A DNA stretch of 64,000 nt from Tethya wilhelma (GCA_964030475.1 CAXIPT010000008.1:1491634-1555633); one strand, 5' to 3'; numbered from the stretch's first letter, positions 38,640-48,980 are shown. Numbers and translations: made by a program. The notes: a model not told the origin generated them from the sequence alone.

Positions 38640-40265
38640 ATGTTATCATTTGCAAGGAAAATCCGTTGGCTTAAGCTTCTTGGGTCATTTGGAGCTGGAA
38701 TTGGATTGGCTTGTACACTTAAACTGAGGCAGGATCGGAATGGTGCGGCAAAATATACTACAGCCTCAATTGGAACTATATTTCCGGGGAATACTACTTC
38801 TTGTCTGCAGTCTAATATAGGCCAAGCAGTGGATGGTCTGCCAGAATTTTCTGTTGAGGAGGTAGCTAAACATAAGGCTCCTGAATCAGCTGCTGGTGTG
38901 TGGGTGATGTATGGAGATGGAGTGTACGATATTACGGAGTTTCTGAAGCTTCATCCAGGAGGAAGTGATAACTTGTTGCTAGCTGCTGGAAAACAGCTTG
39001 AACCATTCTGGGAACGGTATCCTCTTCACAATAGCGAAGAAATTTATTCTATGTTGGAGGAATGTCGAATTGGAAATGTTGCTTATGATGACAGGGTGAA
39101 AATGAGAAAACAGCTAGATTGCTGTGACAATCAAGAACCAGAGAGATCCTCCCAATTAATTACACATCCAGTCTTTAAGAAGCCATTTTGTGCTGAGACA
39201 CCAATGACTTTAATGACAAATAGATTTTTAACGCCAAATGATCTTTTCTACGTTCGTAATCATTTTTCAGTCCCACTTGTTGACCCACAAACCTACTGCC
39301 TAGAAATTAGTGGTGAGGGTATTGAAACAATCACACTGAGTTTAGATGAGTTAAAATCAAAGTTCACTAAATACAATGTTATTGCCACTATTCAATGTTG
39401 TGGAAACCGACGAAATGATCTGAATAAAGTTAAACCTCTTGCATATCCATGTAAAGGTGGTTTCATTGGTACCGCTGAGTGGACAGGTGTTCGACTTCGT
39501 GATGTTCTGCTGTATGCTGGAATCAGAGAAGGAAAAGACTACACTCCTGTAGAGCACGTACATTTTGAAGGTCTTGATCATGACCCACTCACCAATGAAA
39601 CATATGGAGCTTCTATTCCAATACACAAAGCCATGGATAAACGAGGAGACTGCCTTTTAGCCTACAAGATGAATGGAGAAGATATTCCTCGTGATCATGG
39701 CTACCCACTGAGAGTAATTGTCCCTGGACATTTAGGAGCACGCAATGTGAAATGGGTGAAGAGAATCGTAGCTAGTAAAGAGGAGCACAGAGGAATTTGG
39801 CAGCAAATATTGTACAAGGGTTTTCCTCCTTCTATGGACTGGAAGAATATGGACGCTTCAACAGCACCTGCCATCCAGGAAATGCCAGTACAGAGTATAA
39901 TCTACTCCCCAGAAGACGGCTCTTCTATAGAGTCTAGCAGTGTGACTATGAGTGGAATAGCATGGAGTGGAGGAGGACGAGGTATTGTACGAGTGGATGT
40001 CTCGTGTGATGGAGGAAAGACATGGCAGACAGCTGACCTCCTGGAAGGCTCTGGTCAGCCCAGAGGAAGAGCATGGGCATGGACTCTGTGGGCAGCCACT
40101 GTTCAAGTGCCGAGCAATACAGAAGAAGTTGAATTGTGTTGCAAAGCTGTGGACACATCGTACAATGTTCAACCAGACACTTCTGGTCCTCTGTGGAATG
40201 TCCGTGGATATCTGTCAACAGCTTGGCATAGAATTGTAGTTATTAGTGTCATAAAAGGAAACTAA
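38640..40265 (+). CDS. SUOX: Sulfite oxidase, copy 1, intronless, 541 aa
   Basis: The enzyme oxidises sulfite to sulfate in the mitochondrial intermembrane space and passes electrons to cytochrome c. The N-terminus (residues 1-33) is basic then hydrophobic, as expected for a targeting/stop-transfer presequence. A cytochrome b5 domain has its haem ligands at His105 (LHPGG) and His130. The molybdopterin domain holds YVRNH, the Mo-ligand motif QCCGNRR (Cys253; chicken and human have CAGNRR), TAEWTG, YGASIP and AYKMNGEDIPRDHG. A C-terminal dimerisation domain ends in AWHRI. The active-site Arg (Arg258) is present, so the enzyme should be functional. The only departure is Cys254 in place of Ala. 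The length matches human SUOX (545 aa). Copy 2 lies inverted at 46833-48401. Confidence 0.95.
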   Translation: MLSFARKIRWLKLLGSFGAGIGLACTLKLRQDRNGAAKYTTASIGTIFPGNTTSCLQSNIGQAVDGLPEFSVEEVAKHKAPESAAGVWVMYGDGVYDITEFLKLHPGGSDNLLLAAGKQLEPFWERYPLHNSEEIYSMLEECRIGNVAYDDRVKMRKQLDCCDNQEPERSSQLITHPVFKKPFCAETPMTLMTNRFLTPNDLFYVRNHFSVPLVDPQTYCLEISGEGIETITLSLDELKSKFTKYNVIATIQCCGNRRNDLNKVKPLAYPCKGGFIGTAEWTGVRLRDVLLYAGIREGKDYTPVEHVHFEGLDHDPLTNETYGASIPIHKAMDKRGDCLLAYKMNGEDIPRDHGYPLRVIVPGHLGARNVKWVKRIVASKEEHRGIWQQILYKGFPPSMDWKNMDASTAPAIQEMPVQSIIYSPEDGSSIESSSVTMSGIAWSGGGRGIVRVDVSCDGGKTWQTADLLEGSGQPRGRAWAWTLWAATVQVPSNTEEVELCCKAVDTSYNVQPDTSGPLWNVRGYLSTAWHRIVVISVIKGN

Positions 40266-40719
40266 ATGAAAGTAATTATTTCTGTAAACGTACATTATGG
40301 GATGGCTGTTCCTATATTTTATTTAGGTCTAGTTTTTAACATATTAAGCCTTATAATGTTTTTAGAATTGTCTGTTTTTCCGTGTGAAAATACACAGGTC
40401 AGAACCAGTAGGAAACATTATTGAACCACACGAGTTTGAAACTAACTAGAGTGATACTAATAGGTGAAATACACACCACAATAGGTACAAAGTATTAGAT
40501 GCATAAATTAAAACAACAACAGCAACAAGTTCAGATAAAATACTTGTAGTAAAACTATGACTTCAAATGAGAAAGCGTTGTTTGTGCCACAGGACAAAAC
40601 TCACCATCCACAGTGTGGTGGTGTCTACTACACACTTTCGGAAGTGTGTAGTATCTATGCTCGACGCATGCAGCCGAATGTTCACATGTATTGTTGCGCT
40701 CATCACTAATAGTTGAACA
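40266..40719. other. SUOX copy 1 3' flank, repeated at 53236-53640
   Basis: The 3' flank matches 53236-53640 closely (TAGGTCTAGTTTTTA, CAGAACCAGTAGGAAACA, TTAAAACAACAACA). From about 40620 the sequence instead matches the 5' flank of the TPR gene. A hairpin built on CTACACACTT..GGAAGTGTGTAG lies at 40625-40653. Confidence 0.7.
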
Positions 40720-40752
40720 ATGGCTCACTTGTCCCTAGAATTATGCGTAAAA
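40720..40752 (+). pseudogene. 5' fragment of the TPR gene, cut by the N at 40753
   Basis: An ATG at 40720 opens MAHLSLELCVK, the same first 11 residues as the TPR gene starting at 50636. About 80 bp of upstream flank also match. The copy ends at the single N at 40753 and unrelated sequence follows. It is either a truncated duplicate or a contig end from another haplotype. Confidence 0.8.
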
Positions 40753-41112
40753 NAGTGTGACGTTTTTACTTTGCACGTGCACATACGAACGTCGAATTAC
40801 GTCACATTTAACCACACTGCAATCTGATTGGTCATGTCCAGATTTTGGACATCTGTTACAAATCGGTATATACGGGTGTCCCCAGACTCTTCTCTCCCCG
40901 TGCGAAGAGTCTGGCCAGCCAGACTAGGGGAGAGACGTCTCGTCCCCAGACTCCACCCATCTTCGCGCGCTTGTAATTGTGCGAGCTAGGGTGGGGTCTG
41001 GGCACGAAACTTTTCAACTGCTTTTTGTGCCAAGAAAATTTGAGCTCTCTACTCCTTAGAATTCAGAGCTAGAGATATAGTGATTGGTGAAATATCTAAT
41101 ATTCGGCGAAAA
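40753..41112. other. GC-richer intergenic stretch with hairpins
   Basis: It contains an inverted repeat around CAGACTCTTC...GAAGAGTCTGG (about 40886-40915) and a second AGTCTGGCC.AGCCAGACTA. A related hairpin occurs at 54588-54620. No gene. Confidence 0.45.
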
Positions 41113-41589
41113 ATGGCGGCATTGTGGAGTGAGTTTCTTGTTGATATGGACAAAAACTTGATATGATATTAAATTAATATAATAAAAATTATTATTATCA
41201 GATTATATTAATCTTTACTCATAGGCTTGAAAATGCAAAGAGATCAGCAGTATACGGTGACATTCCCCAAGAAAATACACCTCTCTAGTGCCATAATCTG
41301 CTGTGATGGACTGGGTGAGAAAAGGAGTTTTCTCTTTGATGGTTTGATTCATGTACATATCGTTGAAGATGGACAGGACCACTTAATTGGAGTGATAGCA
41401 GGCATAGGGAATCATGAAGCCAACCCAATATTTCAATGCTCTGTAAACCTGAAGTTGGTGCCCTCAAAGCAGTACACTCTATATACTAAGTTTGCCGATT
41501 TACCCTACAAGAAGCATATAACAACTATTGGAGTTCAAAGGTTGTCACAGTTTCCCTTTGTTGTGCAAATGACGGGTTACTTTGAATAA
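41113..41589 (+). CDS. Unrecognised 126-aa protein
   Basis: Two exons, 41113-41128 (MAALW) and 41225-41589, join in phase to give 126 aa ending TGYFE. The stop overlaps an AATAAA. I do not recognise it. It has no signal peptide or membrane span. It is a mixed, beta-rich sequence with VTFPKKIHLSSAIICCDG, FLFDGLIHVHIVEDGQ and PFVVQMTGYF. The upstream AAAATGGCGGC context is typical of a housekeeping 5' end. It lies between SUOX copy 1 and the HSD17B8-like genes, convergent with the latter. Confidence 0.6.
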
Positions 41590-42129
41590 ACGTTGAAATT
41601 TCATAGTAATATTGTAGCTGTTTAATAGAGTTGTGTACTAGCATATCAATCGTACTATATAGATCTAGACCTGCATCATATCACTGATATAATATTATAT
41701 ATTTTTATCACAGAAGTCTAGTTGATGGTTCTATATGCAGTTTTTATGTAAAATTAGAGAAATTGCCATGATCAACTCGTAGGGAGATTTTACGTGATCT
41801 TTCCCATGGGTTAATCATGGGAACATTTTATGTGACATATATATACCCTGATTCAATTATGTCAAATGGAAAACATTGCCACTGTTAGATGGTGCAATAT
41901 TAATATGGGAACATTCATATGTACTTGTAAGTACTCTGATCGACCTAACGTAAAAGTTGCCCGTATAATGTAGCTTTCCATGCTCAAACGTGTGGGGATG
42001 CTTTAGTTAAGAATTTTGACCTTATGTAAATCTCCCCATTTAATACCATTGGCAGGCTACATTATACACAAACTATAGATTTGCTCTTGAGAAGTGTCCT
42101 GTGACCAAGGTCCATATGTGGTGTGTCAC

Positions 42130-42172
<43 letters not shown>

Positions 42173-42750
42173 CCATAAGTGGTGTGTGTGTGTGTGTCTA
42201 GACAATGACAATAATAATTATTAGCCGCAGTGAACTGATGCCATTGGCTATAATAATAATATTATAATTTTATAGCTTTCTTTTACCAAAATTAATGATC
42301 ATACCATAGATAGCATATATAGCTCAATCCAGCTCCCATGCATGTGTATAACCAGGTCAAGTGGCTTTCACAGTATGCATATATATACCTAAGAATTTAC
42401 AATGATAATTAAGGGTTTGTTAACGGAACTGCATGTGTTGCTGTTTTAGTGCAGTTTTGTTACCCCACAAAAAAAGTGACGTTTTACTCAGTGACTTTTT
42501 TTGTTGACGAATGTGCAATAATTATGTAGTAAATATGTACGCACATATATGTCTAGTATCCAAACGTGGTACCTAAATTATGTGTTTTTTAAAAGCAAAA
42601 ACGTCACAAAAGGTCATAGAATGTCCTAAATGTCAAAATTTAATAGCACCTATTATAGTGACACAGTTCCTTTGATTACCCCACAAGGAAGGCCCAAGTA
42701 CAAGGCTATACCACTTTGTTAATTCGTTTTACACCATGCATAGCCATACA

Positions 42751-42817
42751 TTATAATATGCATATATGCATATTATAATCAGTGGATTATATAGCTATAT
42801 AGCTATATAATCCACTG
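42751..42817. repeat. Two adjacent perfect palindromes (28 and 38 bp)
   Basis: 42751-42778 is self-complementary (arm TTATAATATGCATA). 42780-42817 is self-complementary (arm CAGTGGATTATATAGCTA around TA). Only one base separates them. They could form adjacent cruciforms. Confidence 0.9.
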
Positions 42818-43010
42818 AGTGTGTTCATGTATCCACATGTGCAGTTAAGTATACACGTGGCTAGTTGAAGAAAACTAAATTGGGAGATTTCACATGTCTG
42901 CTGGAAAAGAACTGCATATATAAGTCAGACTTTAGTTGGGTAGGCATGCATGACTGTGTATTAATACTGTAATAACTAGATCTACGTGACCTGTTTCATG
43001 GGTTAATCAT

Positions 43011-43050
43011 GGGGAGATTTTACGTGACTTAAGTCACGTAAAATCTCCCC
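43011..43050. repeat. Perfect 40-bp palindrome
   Basis: The arm GGGGAGATTTTACGTGACTT is followed directly by its exact complement with no spacer. Confidence 0.95.
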
Positions 43051-43282
43051 AAGCTTGGCAAGTTTTTACATCACATTGAGAACATTGTACATATACAACG
43101 AATTGTGACAGATAATCAATGTATCTATTGCAATGGGGGTCGGTGAACAAAAATAGGTTCATAATTAAAAAAACTTATGTTTTAGGACTATAATAATAAT
43201 TATATTTCTTGAGTCTCCAACACGATAATATTATGCATCATGTACAGTACTCAAAACACACCACCTAGTAATCATAAGATAA

Positions 43283-44589
43283 TCAGCTAGCATTAGTCAC
43301 CAGATTGTTTCTGGCCAGTAATATACCTGTGATCTCAATGCAGGCACCAGTGATATAGCTACTCTTGTCTGATGCCAAGAAGGCACACAATTCACCAACC
43401 TCTATTGGTGTTGTAGGGCAAAGACCGGTGAAAGACAGACCACACAGTACTATCTTATACAATACCTGTTGGTTTCCCAGTTCTTCCAAGTGCAACTTTC
43501 TGTAGCCACTACATTAGAACATCATAATTACCAGGGATCAAATTAGTAAAATATAATCATAATTGTCAATAAGTTGACTGCATTGATCTTACCTGATCCA
43601 ATTCCTTCTGAGAAACAATTCGGTCATTCAATGGAGTATCAATAGAACCAGGAAGAACAGCATTACAACGAATTCCATACCTAGCATATAAATAAATTCA
43701 TTCAGTGGCACTCAAATTAGTCTCACCTCAATCAGCCTGACACAAAATATGAAGCATTAGCTCAAGCTTACTTTCCAAATTCTTTAGCACATGTTATAGT
43801 CATACTTGAAATACCACCTTTACTTGCTGTGTAACTGGGACACACACCACCAATCTACAGTATGCACATTGTTAGGTAATAATAATTTTTTGGTTATTAA
43901 AGTTTTCAATGATAAGGCCTGACTCTTGGTATTAAGTGAATGGATCAGAGAATATTATTACTTTTGCCAAGATGCTAGAAATGTTAATAATGGATCCATT
44001 CCTAACTTTCTTCTGCACCATCATTTTGGCAGCTGCTTGAACTACAAGATATGTTCCCTGAAGTAATAATTATAGGTATACGGTGCTCATGATAAAATAC
44101 GACCATAAAAACATGGTAAAGAGCCCACCTTCAAGTTAGTATCAACAATAAGGTCATAGCTGCTCTCGGTTTCATTGGAGAAGGTGTCTCTGGTGCCTAT
44201 CCCAGCAGAGTTCACAACAATTGTTAGAGGGAGCTCCTCTCCAAAAGATGACTCTAGTGAACCAAACAATGAGGTAACTTGAGCAGAAATGGATACGTCA
44301 ACTTCAAACGGAAGAAACTTTGAATTCTCATGACCATTTTGTTTGGCAATCTCTTTCAAGATTTTCACTGTTTCTTCGTTTTCAGACTGTATGTTCCCCA
44401 CCACTGCCACTGAGGCTCCTTCACGAGCAAACACCTCACATGCTCCACGACCAATACCACTACCTCCACCTTTACAGTGTGATGACATTTTATGTTTGGG
44501 TGAGGCCACAAATTTTGAACGAAAGTAGTTTATTCTGACAAACTTGAAGACTAACCTGTGACTACTGCAAGCCTGGAAGTTAGTGACAT
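43283..44589 (-). CDS. HSD17B8-like short-chain dehydrogenase, copy 1
   Basis: Seven exons: 44556-44589, 44129-44469, 43962-44057, 43772-43854, 43593-43680, 43466-43508, and 43401 downward. The exon/intron phases match copy 2. It is a classical SDR with TGGGSGIG at the NAD(P) site, NSAG, NISS (catalytic Ser), YTASK (catalytic Tyr and Lys), RCNAVLPGSIDTP and YITGACIEITG. The last three fit human HSD17B8, which with CBR4 forms the mitochondrial 3-ketoacyl-ACP reductase and also oxidises oestradiol. The true 3' end is uncertain. Reading through gives a stop at 43283, but an ACAG/GTATAT donor at 43326 may splice to a tiny last exon. Tandem with copy 2 at 45036-46628. Confidence 0.82.
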
Positions 44590-45035
44590 CTTGTTGTGAT
44601 CAGTAAATCAAGCTATAGTGGCAAGGCAAATTATGTTCAACCTCTCTGCTCACTGCTCAACGTGCCATCTACTAGCCCCTCCCACAATTTCTTTTTAAAC
44701 CGCACCACTGAAATTATTTTAGAACAAAGTTGAAACATTATATCTATGACATTGTATTCTTCATAATATTATAGCAGAATGCAACTAGAATATTAATCTA
44801 GAGTGTACTGAAATCCAAGCTTAACTGCAAAGGTCTGCTTTTTTAAAACACACCACCTGCATATGTAAATATATATATCTGCATCTTAGTCAGTGTTGTG
44901 ACAACATAAATACACTATTATGTAGTGCATGATAGATACTCATGCCTATCAGCCAATGAACGTAGCTTACGTAGGGAGTGATCGATATTCATTGATATAT
45001 AGTTAGTCAAGAAAATTACAAATTCTTAGTAGTTA

Positions 45036-46628
45036 CTAACCTGTGATCTCAATGCAGGCTCCAGTGATATAGCTACTCTTGTTTGATGCCAAGAAGGCAC
45101 ACAATTCACCTACTTCTACAGTTGTTGAAAGAAATAATTTAAAAAAACACACAGTCACACACTTCCACTCTATCATGTGTGTATACCTACTGGTTTCCCA
45201 GTTCTTCCAAGAGCTACATTCTTTTTCCACTGTAAGACGCAGTATGAATTTTGGCTTAAAATTGGTACCCAGTGTGATTCCATATGCTAACCACTGGGTA
45301 ACCTATAGTACTGTATAACTTACTTCCTCCAGTTCTTTTGGAGTGTCAAGTCTATCTTGCATAGGAGTATCAATAGCACCTGGGAGTACTGCATTACAAC
45401 GAATTCCAAACCTATACAGTATAAATGCTTCTGTATAAGTATACTATGAAAAAGAAGGTAAAGTCAGTCTATGAGGTATCCAATAAATATAAAGTACGCA
45501 TGGAAAAAATACTACATGCAAGGAAATAGGACATTCATGATTGTTAGCCTCATTCCCAGGTACTTGGTCCAATTAGTTTCCATTAGTTATAGGTGTACCC
45601 ATTAGAAATTACTGGGCTTCATTTCCAGAGGGGAAACCTGCATAAATGTGGACTCACTGAAGAGCTAAGGAGACTGGGAGCAAGGCTAGGAGTCTAAAAT
45701 GTTGTATAAACTGTTTAACAATAGCTGTTACCATGCATGCTTACTTTCCAAACTCTTTGGCACAAGTAATTGTTAAACCACACACACCACCCTTACTTGC
45801 ACAGTAGCTAGGACAGTCAGCACCTAACTGAATAGTGACAATGGTTTTAACAACTATAATAATACATACTGCATTAATAATTATTACATGACATAAAAGC
45901 TTCCATGCAATTATGCATGCATGCATGACCATAACATGCCCATGCTGTCTAGTTTTACTTCACCTTTGCCATGATGCTGGAGATGTTAATAATGGAGCCA
46001 TTTCTAATTCCCTTTTCTACCATGTCTTTAGTAGCCTCTTGAACCACAAGATATGTTCCCTGATGTATTATGATGCATACATAATTATTAGTAATAAACA
46101 TTATTAGACCTTGAAACTCAATTAAGTGCCTGCCTCTGTACATATAAAATATTATAGATAATAATTCTACATACCTTTAAGTTGGTTTTCATAATTGCAT
46201 CAAAACCACTCTCAGTTTCATTGGAGAAGGTGTCTCTGGTGCCTATCCCAGCAGAGTTCACAACAATTGTTAGAGGGAGGTCCTCTCCAAAAGATGACTC
46301 TAGTGAACCAAACAATGAGGTAACTTGAGCAGAAATGGATACGTCAACTTCGAACGGAAGAAACATTGAATTCTCATGACCATTTTGTTTGGCAATCTCT
46401 TTAATGATTTTCACCGTTTCTTCGCGTTTTCAGACTGTATGTTTCCTACCACTGCCACAGAGGCTCCTTCACGAGCAAACACCTCACACACTCCACGACC
46501 AATACCACTACCTCCACCTTGACATGTGCCGCGGTGTGTGCATGTGTGTGTGTGTTGTACCTAGCCTGCTATGATAGTATACAATCTGTCTAACCTGTAA
46601 TCACTGCTAGCCTCGACTTCAAGGACAT
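45036..46628 (-). CDS. HSD17B8-like short-chain dehydrogenase, copy 2, with a 2-nt frameshift in exon 2
   Basis: Exons 46595-46628, 46175-46517, 45964-46059, 45745-45827, 45324-45411, 45187-45229, 45036-45115 mirror copy 1. The SDR motifs are the same (GGGSGIG, NSAG, NISS, YCASK, LPGAIDTP), and the frame ends ITG then TAG. Exon 2 is 343 nt, against 341 in copy 1. The extra two bases are a CG after the codons for SEN (TTCGCG on the plus strand near 46421-46426 where copy 1 has TTCG). This breaks the frame early in the Rossmann domain. The rest of the gene stays open, so it is a very recent lesion, a sequencing error or an assembly error. It may be a pseudogene. Confidence 0.72.
45545..45695. 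repeat. Short inverted-repeat element in an intron of HSD17B8 copy 2
   Basis: AGCCTCATTCCCAGG at the left is answered by CTGGGAGCAAGGCTAGG at the right. Related ends occur at 36688-36752 (AGCCTCGTTCCCAGG...GTACGAGGCT), 33968 and 55248, so this is a small dispersed family. Confidence 0.55.
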
Positions 46629-46832
46629 CTCATAGTCTTACAGACGAAGTCTCCCACACTGGGTACTGCACAAAACCCCTCAGGCTGTCTTCACACAGCA
46701 CAAACCACACCCCAAAAGTGAGCCATTAGCTATACTTGCCCCTCCCACTCTACACAATCATGCAACGGTATACACAACAATCAGCAATGAGCAAAAGGCA
46801 TTAATACTGTAACAATAATTACTTGTATGACT

Positions 46833-48401
46833 TTACCCTTCTTTCACACTAACTACAATTCTATGCCAAGCTGTTGACAGATATCCACGGACATTCCACA
46901 GAGGACCAGAAGTATCTGGTTGAACGTTATACGATGTGTCCACAGCTTTGCAACACAATTCAACTTCTCCTGTATTGTTTGGCACTTGAACAGTGGCTGT
47001 CCACAGAGTCCATGCCCATGCTTTTCCTCTGGGCTGATCAGAGCCTTCCAGTAGGTCAGCTGTCTGCCATGTCTTTCCTCCATCACACGAGACATCCACT
47101 CGTACTATACCTCGTCCTCCTCCACTCCATGCTATTCCACTCATAGTCACACTGCTAGAGTCTATAGAAGAGCCGTCCTCTGGGGAGTAGATTATACTCT
47201 GTACTGGCATTTCCTGGATGGCAGGTGCTGTTGAAGCGTCCATGTGCTTCCAGTCCATAGATGGGGGAAAACCCTTGTACAATATTTGCTGCCAAATTCC
47301 TCTGTGCTCCTCTTTACTAGCTACGATTCTCTTCACCCATTTCACATTGCGTGCTCCTAAATGTCCAGGGACAATTGCTCTCAGTGGGTAGCCATGATCG
47401 CGAGGCATATCTTCTCCATTCATCTTGTAGGCTAAAAGACAGTCTCCTCGTTTATCCATGGCTTTGTGTATTGGAATAGAAGCTCCATATGTTTCATTGG
47501 TGAGTGGGTCGTGATCAAGACCTTCAAAATGTATGTGCTCTACAGGAGTGTAGTCTTCTGCTTCTCTGATTCCAGCATAAAGCAGAACATCACGAAGTTG
47601 GACACCTGTCCACTCAGCGGTACCAATTAGACCACCCTTACAATCATACATAAGTGGTTTAACTCCACCAAGATCGTGCTCTCTGTTTCCCGCACATTGG
47701 AGTGTTGCAGTAACAGTGTACTCGGAAAATTTTGTTTTCAATTCATTTAATGTCAATTTCATTGTTTCAATTCCCTCACCACTTATTTCCAGGCAGAAAT
47801 CTTGTGGGTCTACAAGAGGCACAGGAAAATGATTGCGAATATAGAAAAGATCATTTGGTGTTAGAAATCTCTTTACTAACAGAGATGTTGGTGTTTCAGC
47901 ACAAAATGGTTTCTTCAAAACTGGGTTTATGCTCAAGAGAGGAGATCGCACTGGATCAGCAATGTAGTGATCTTCCTGTGCTAGCTTGGTATGTTTGCAC
48001 TGATCCTCAGCGGCAACATTACCAATTCGCCACTCCTCTAACATAGAATAAACTTCTTCATTGTTATGAAATGAGTAAGCTTGCCAGAATGGTTCAAGCT
48101 GTTTTCCAGCAGCTAGCAACAAGTTATCACTCCCTCCTGGATGAAGCTTCAGAAACTCTGTAATATCGTACACTCCATCTCCATACATCACCCACACACC
48201 TGATTGGTGAGTGACGTGCTTAGTTACCTCCTCTAGAGAGAAAACTGGCAGACCATCCACTGCTTGATCTACTTCAGGATCTAATTCTCTTTTACCTTTA
48301 ATTGTTGGAGGCTCATAATCTAGAACAGAAGAATATGAAGTGCTGTGACGATACCACCATGCCAATCCGGACGCCTGCAGCGGCTGCTCCCAATGATCCA
48401 A
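46833..48401 (-). CDS. SUOX: Sulfite oxidase, copy 2, with an altered substrate site
   Basis: A single open exon of 522 aa with a b5 domain (LHPGG), YIRNH, TAEWTG, AYKMNGEDMPRDHG and a C-terminal AWHRI. The Mo-ligand motif reads QCAGNREHD. Cys236 is kept, but the Arg five residues later (chicken R190, human R212, which binds sulfite) is Glu241. The cytochrome b5 segment and everything after about residue 290 are nearly identical to copy 1 in DNA, while the middle is diverged. The natural presequence (RTRLSLLQALGSLGAAAAGVRIGM, split here: RTRLSLLQALGSL then GAAAAGVRIGM) lies just upstream in another frame, one base out of register. The annotated ATG may therefore not be the true start, and the mature protein may lack import. 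It could be a specialised paralog or a gene losing function. Confidence 0.85.
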   Translation of the reverse strand: MDHWEQPLQASGLAWWYRHSTSYSSVLDYEPPTIKGKRELDPEVDQAVDGLPVFSLEEVTKHVTHQSGVWVMYGDGVYDITEFLKLHPGGSDNLLLAAGKQLEPFWQAYSFHNNEEVYSMLEEWRIGNVAAEDQCKHTKLAQEDHYIADPVRSPLLSINPVLKKPFCAETPTSLLVKRFLTPNDLFYIRNHFPVPLVDPQDFCLEISGEGIETMKLTLNELKTKFSEYTVTATLQCAGNREHDLGGVKPLMYDCKGGLIGTAEWTGVQLRDVLLYAGIREAEDYTPVEHIHFEGLDHDPLTNETYGASIPIHKAMDKRGDCLLAYKMNGEDMPRDHGYPLRAIVPGHLGARNVKWVKRIVASKEEHRGIWQQILYKGFPPSMDWKHMDASTAPAIQEMPVQSIIYSPEDGSSIDSSSVTMSGIAWSGGGRGIVRVDVSCDGGKTWQTADLLEGSDQPRGKAWAWTLWTATVQVPNNTGEVELCCKAVDTSYNVQPDTSGPLWNVRGYLSTAWHRIVVSVKEG

Positions 48402-48525
48402 GAGCCTGAAGCAGGCTTAATCTAGTCCTTGTACTGCTGAAACAGAAGCTCAAACTTCTGCTGGTCAAAATTTGGCAGACTCCCAGTCTGAAACAGTGTG
48501 AAGAACTGTATCTTTGCCTTTCCAT
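48402..48525 (-). other. Out-of-frame presequence of SUOX copy 2
   Basis: The frame opening at 48525 starts MERQRYSSSHCFRLG and continues through a basic, Ser-rich stretch into SLLQALGSLGAAAAG. That composition suits a mitochondrial presequence, and the LLGSFGAGIG of copy 1 is comparable. It runs past 48401 in the wrong register relative to the catalytic frame. I found no intron that would reconcile the phases. Confidence 0.55.
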
Positions 48526-48980
48526 AATTCACAATACCTGGTAATGGTCGATCGTCGAGTCAACACCGTACACGTACGTACACGTACGTACACGTACGAT
48601 TACGTTAACGTTACGATCTCGTACGACGCGACGTCACGTACTTCGACTACATATGTATACGCTATACTAATAGTGCGCATGCGTACACGTGCACATAGTC
48701 GTGCACGTCTACATGACATTGTACTAAGTACATTCCCTTCCCTTCCCTGATTATGTACTCTTGATGTACACAATTCTACATTATCTGTACGGGCAGCACA
48801 TAATAATGAATGGCCAAGATATTCCTGGCTAAGGACTGTCACACTAAATTTCGTCCCTCCTACACGTGGTCCCCCCGGACCATATACAGTGCAATAGAGT
48901 ATGCAAGTTTTCGTCTAGGTAGATAATTGATAATATATCTGTACAAAAAGTATATTCTTAATATATATTAGCTATTATTA
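48526..48980. other. Intergenic region between SUOX copy 2 and the TPR gene
   Basis: About 48565-48600 is a run of CGTACGTACA-type units. Nothing else stands out and I see no gene. Confidence 0.5.

Larger units (their letters stand above)
41590..43282. other. Convergent intergenic region rich in palindromes
   Basis: Three perfect palindromes are listed separately. A GT microsatellite lies at 42129-42200. The motif GGGAGATTTTACGTGA near 41790 recurs at 43012 and, degenerate, near 42885, which suggests decayed copies of one short inverted-repeat element. No gene. Confidence 0.6.

Noticed and set aside
39357..40218. Long minus-strand frames inside SUOX copy 1
   Set aside because: They mirror the strongly biased coding strand and recur identically in copy 2.
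42129..42200. GT-rich stretch considered as a regulatory Z-DNA element
   Set aside because: It is one of many ordinary GT microsatellites here, with no positional link to a gene start.
48540..48620. CGTACGTA-rich stretch considered as a CRISPR-like or satellite array
   Set aside because: The units are only 4-10 bp, without spacers. It is simple-sequence DNA.
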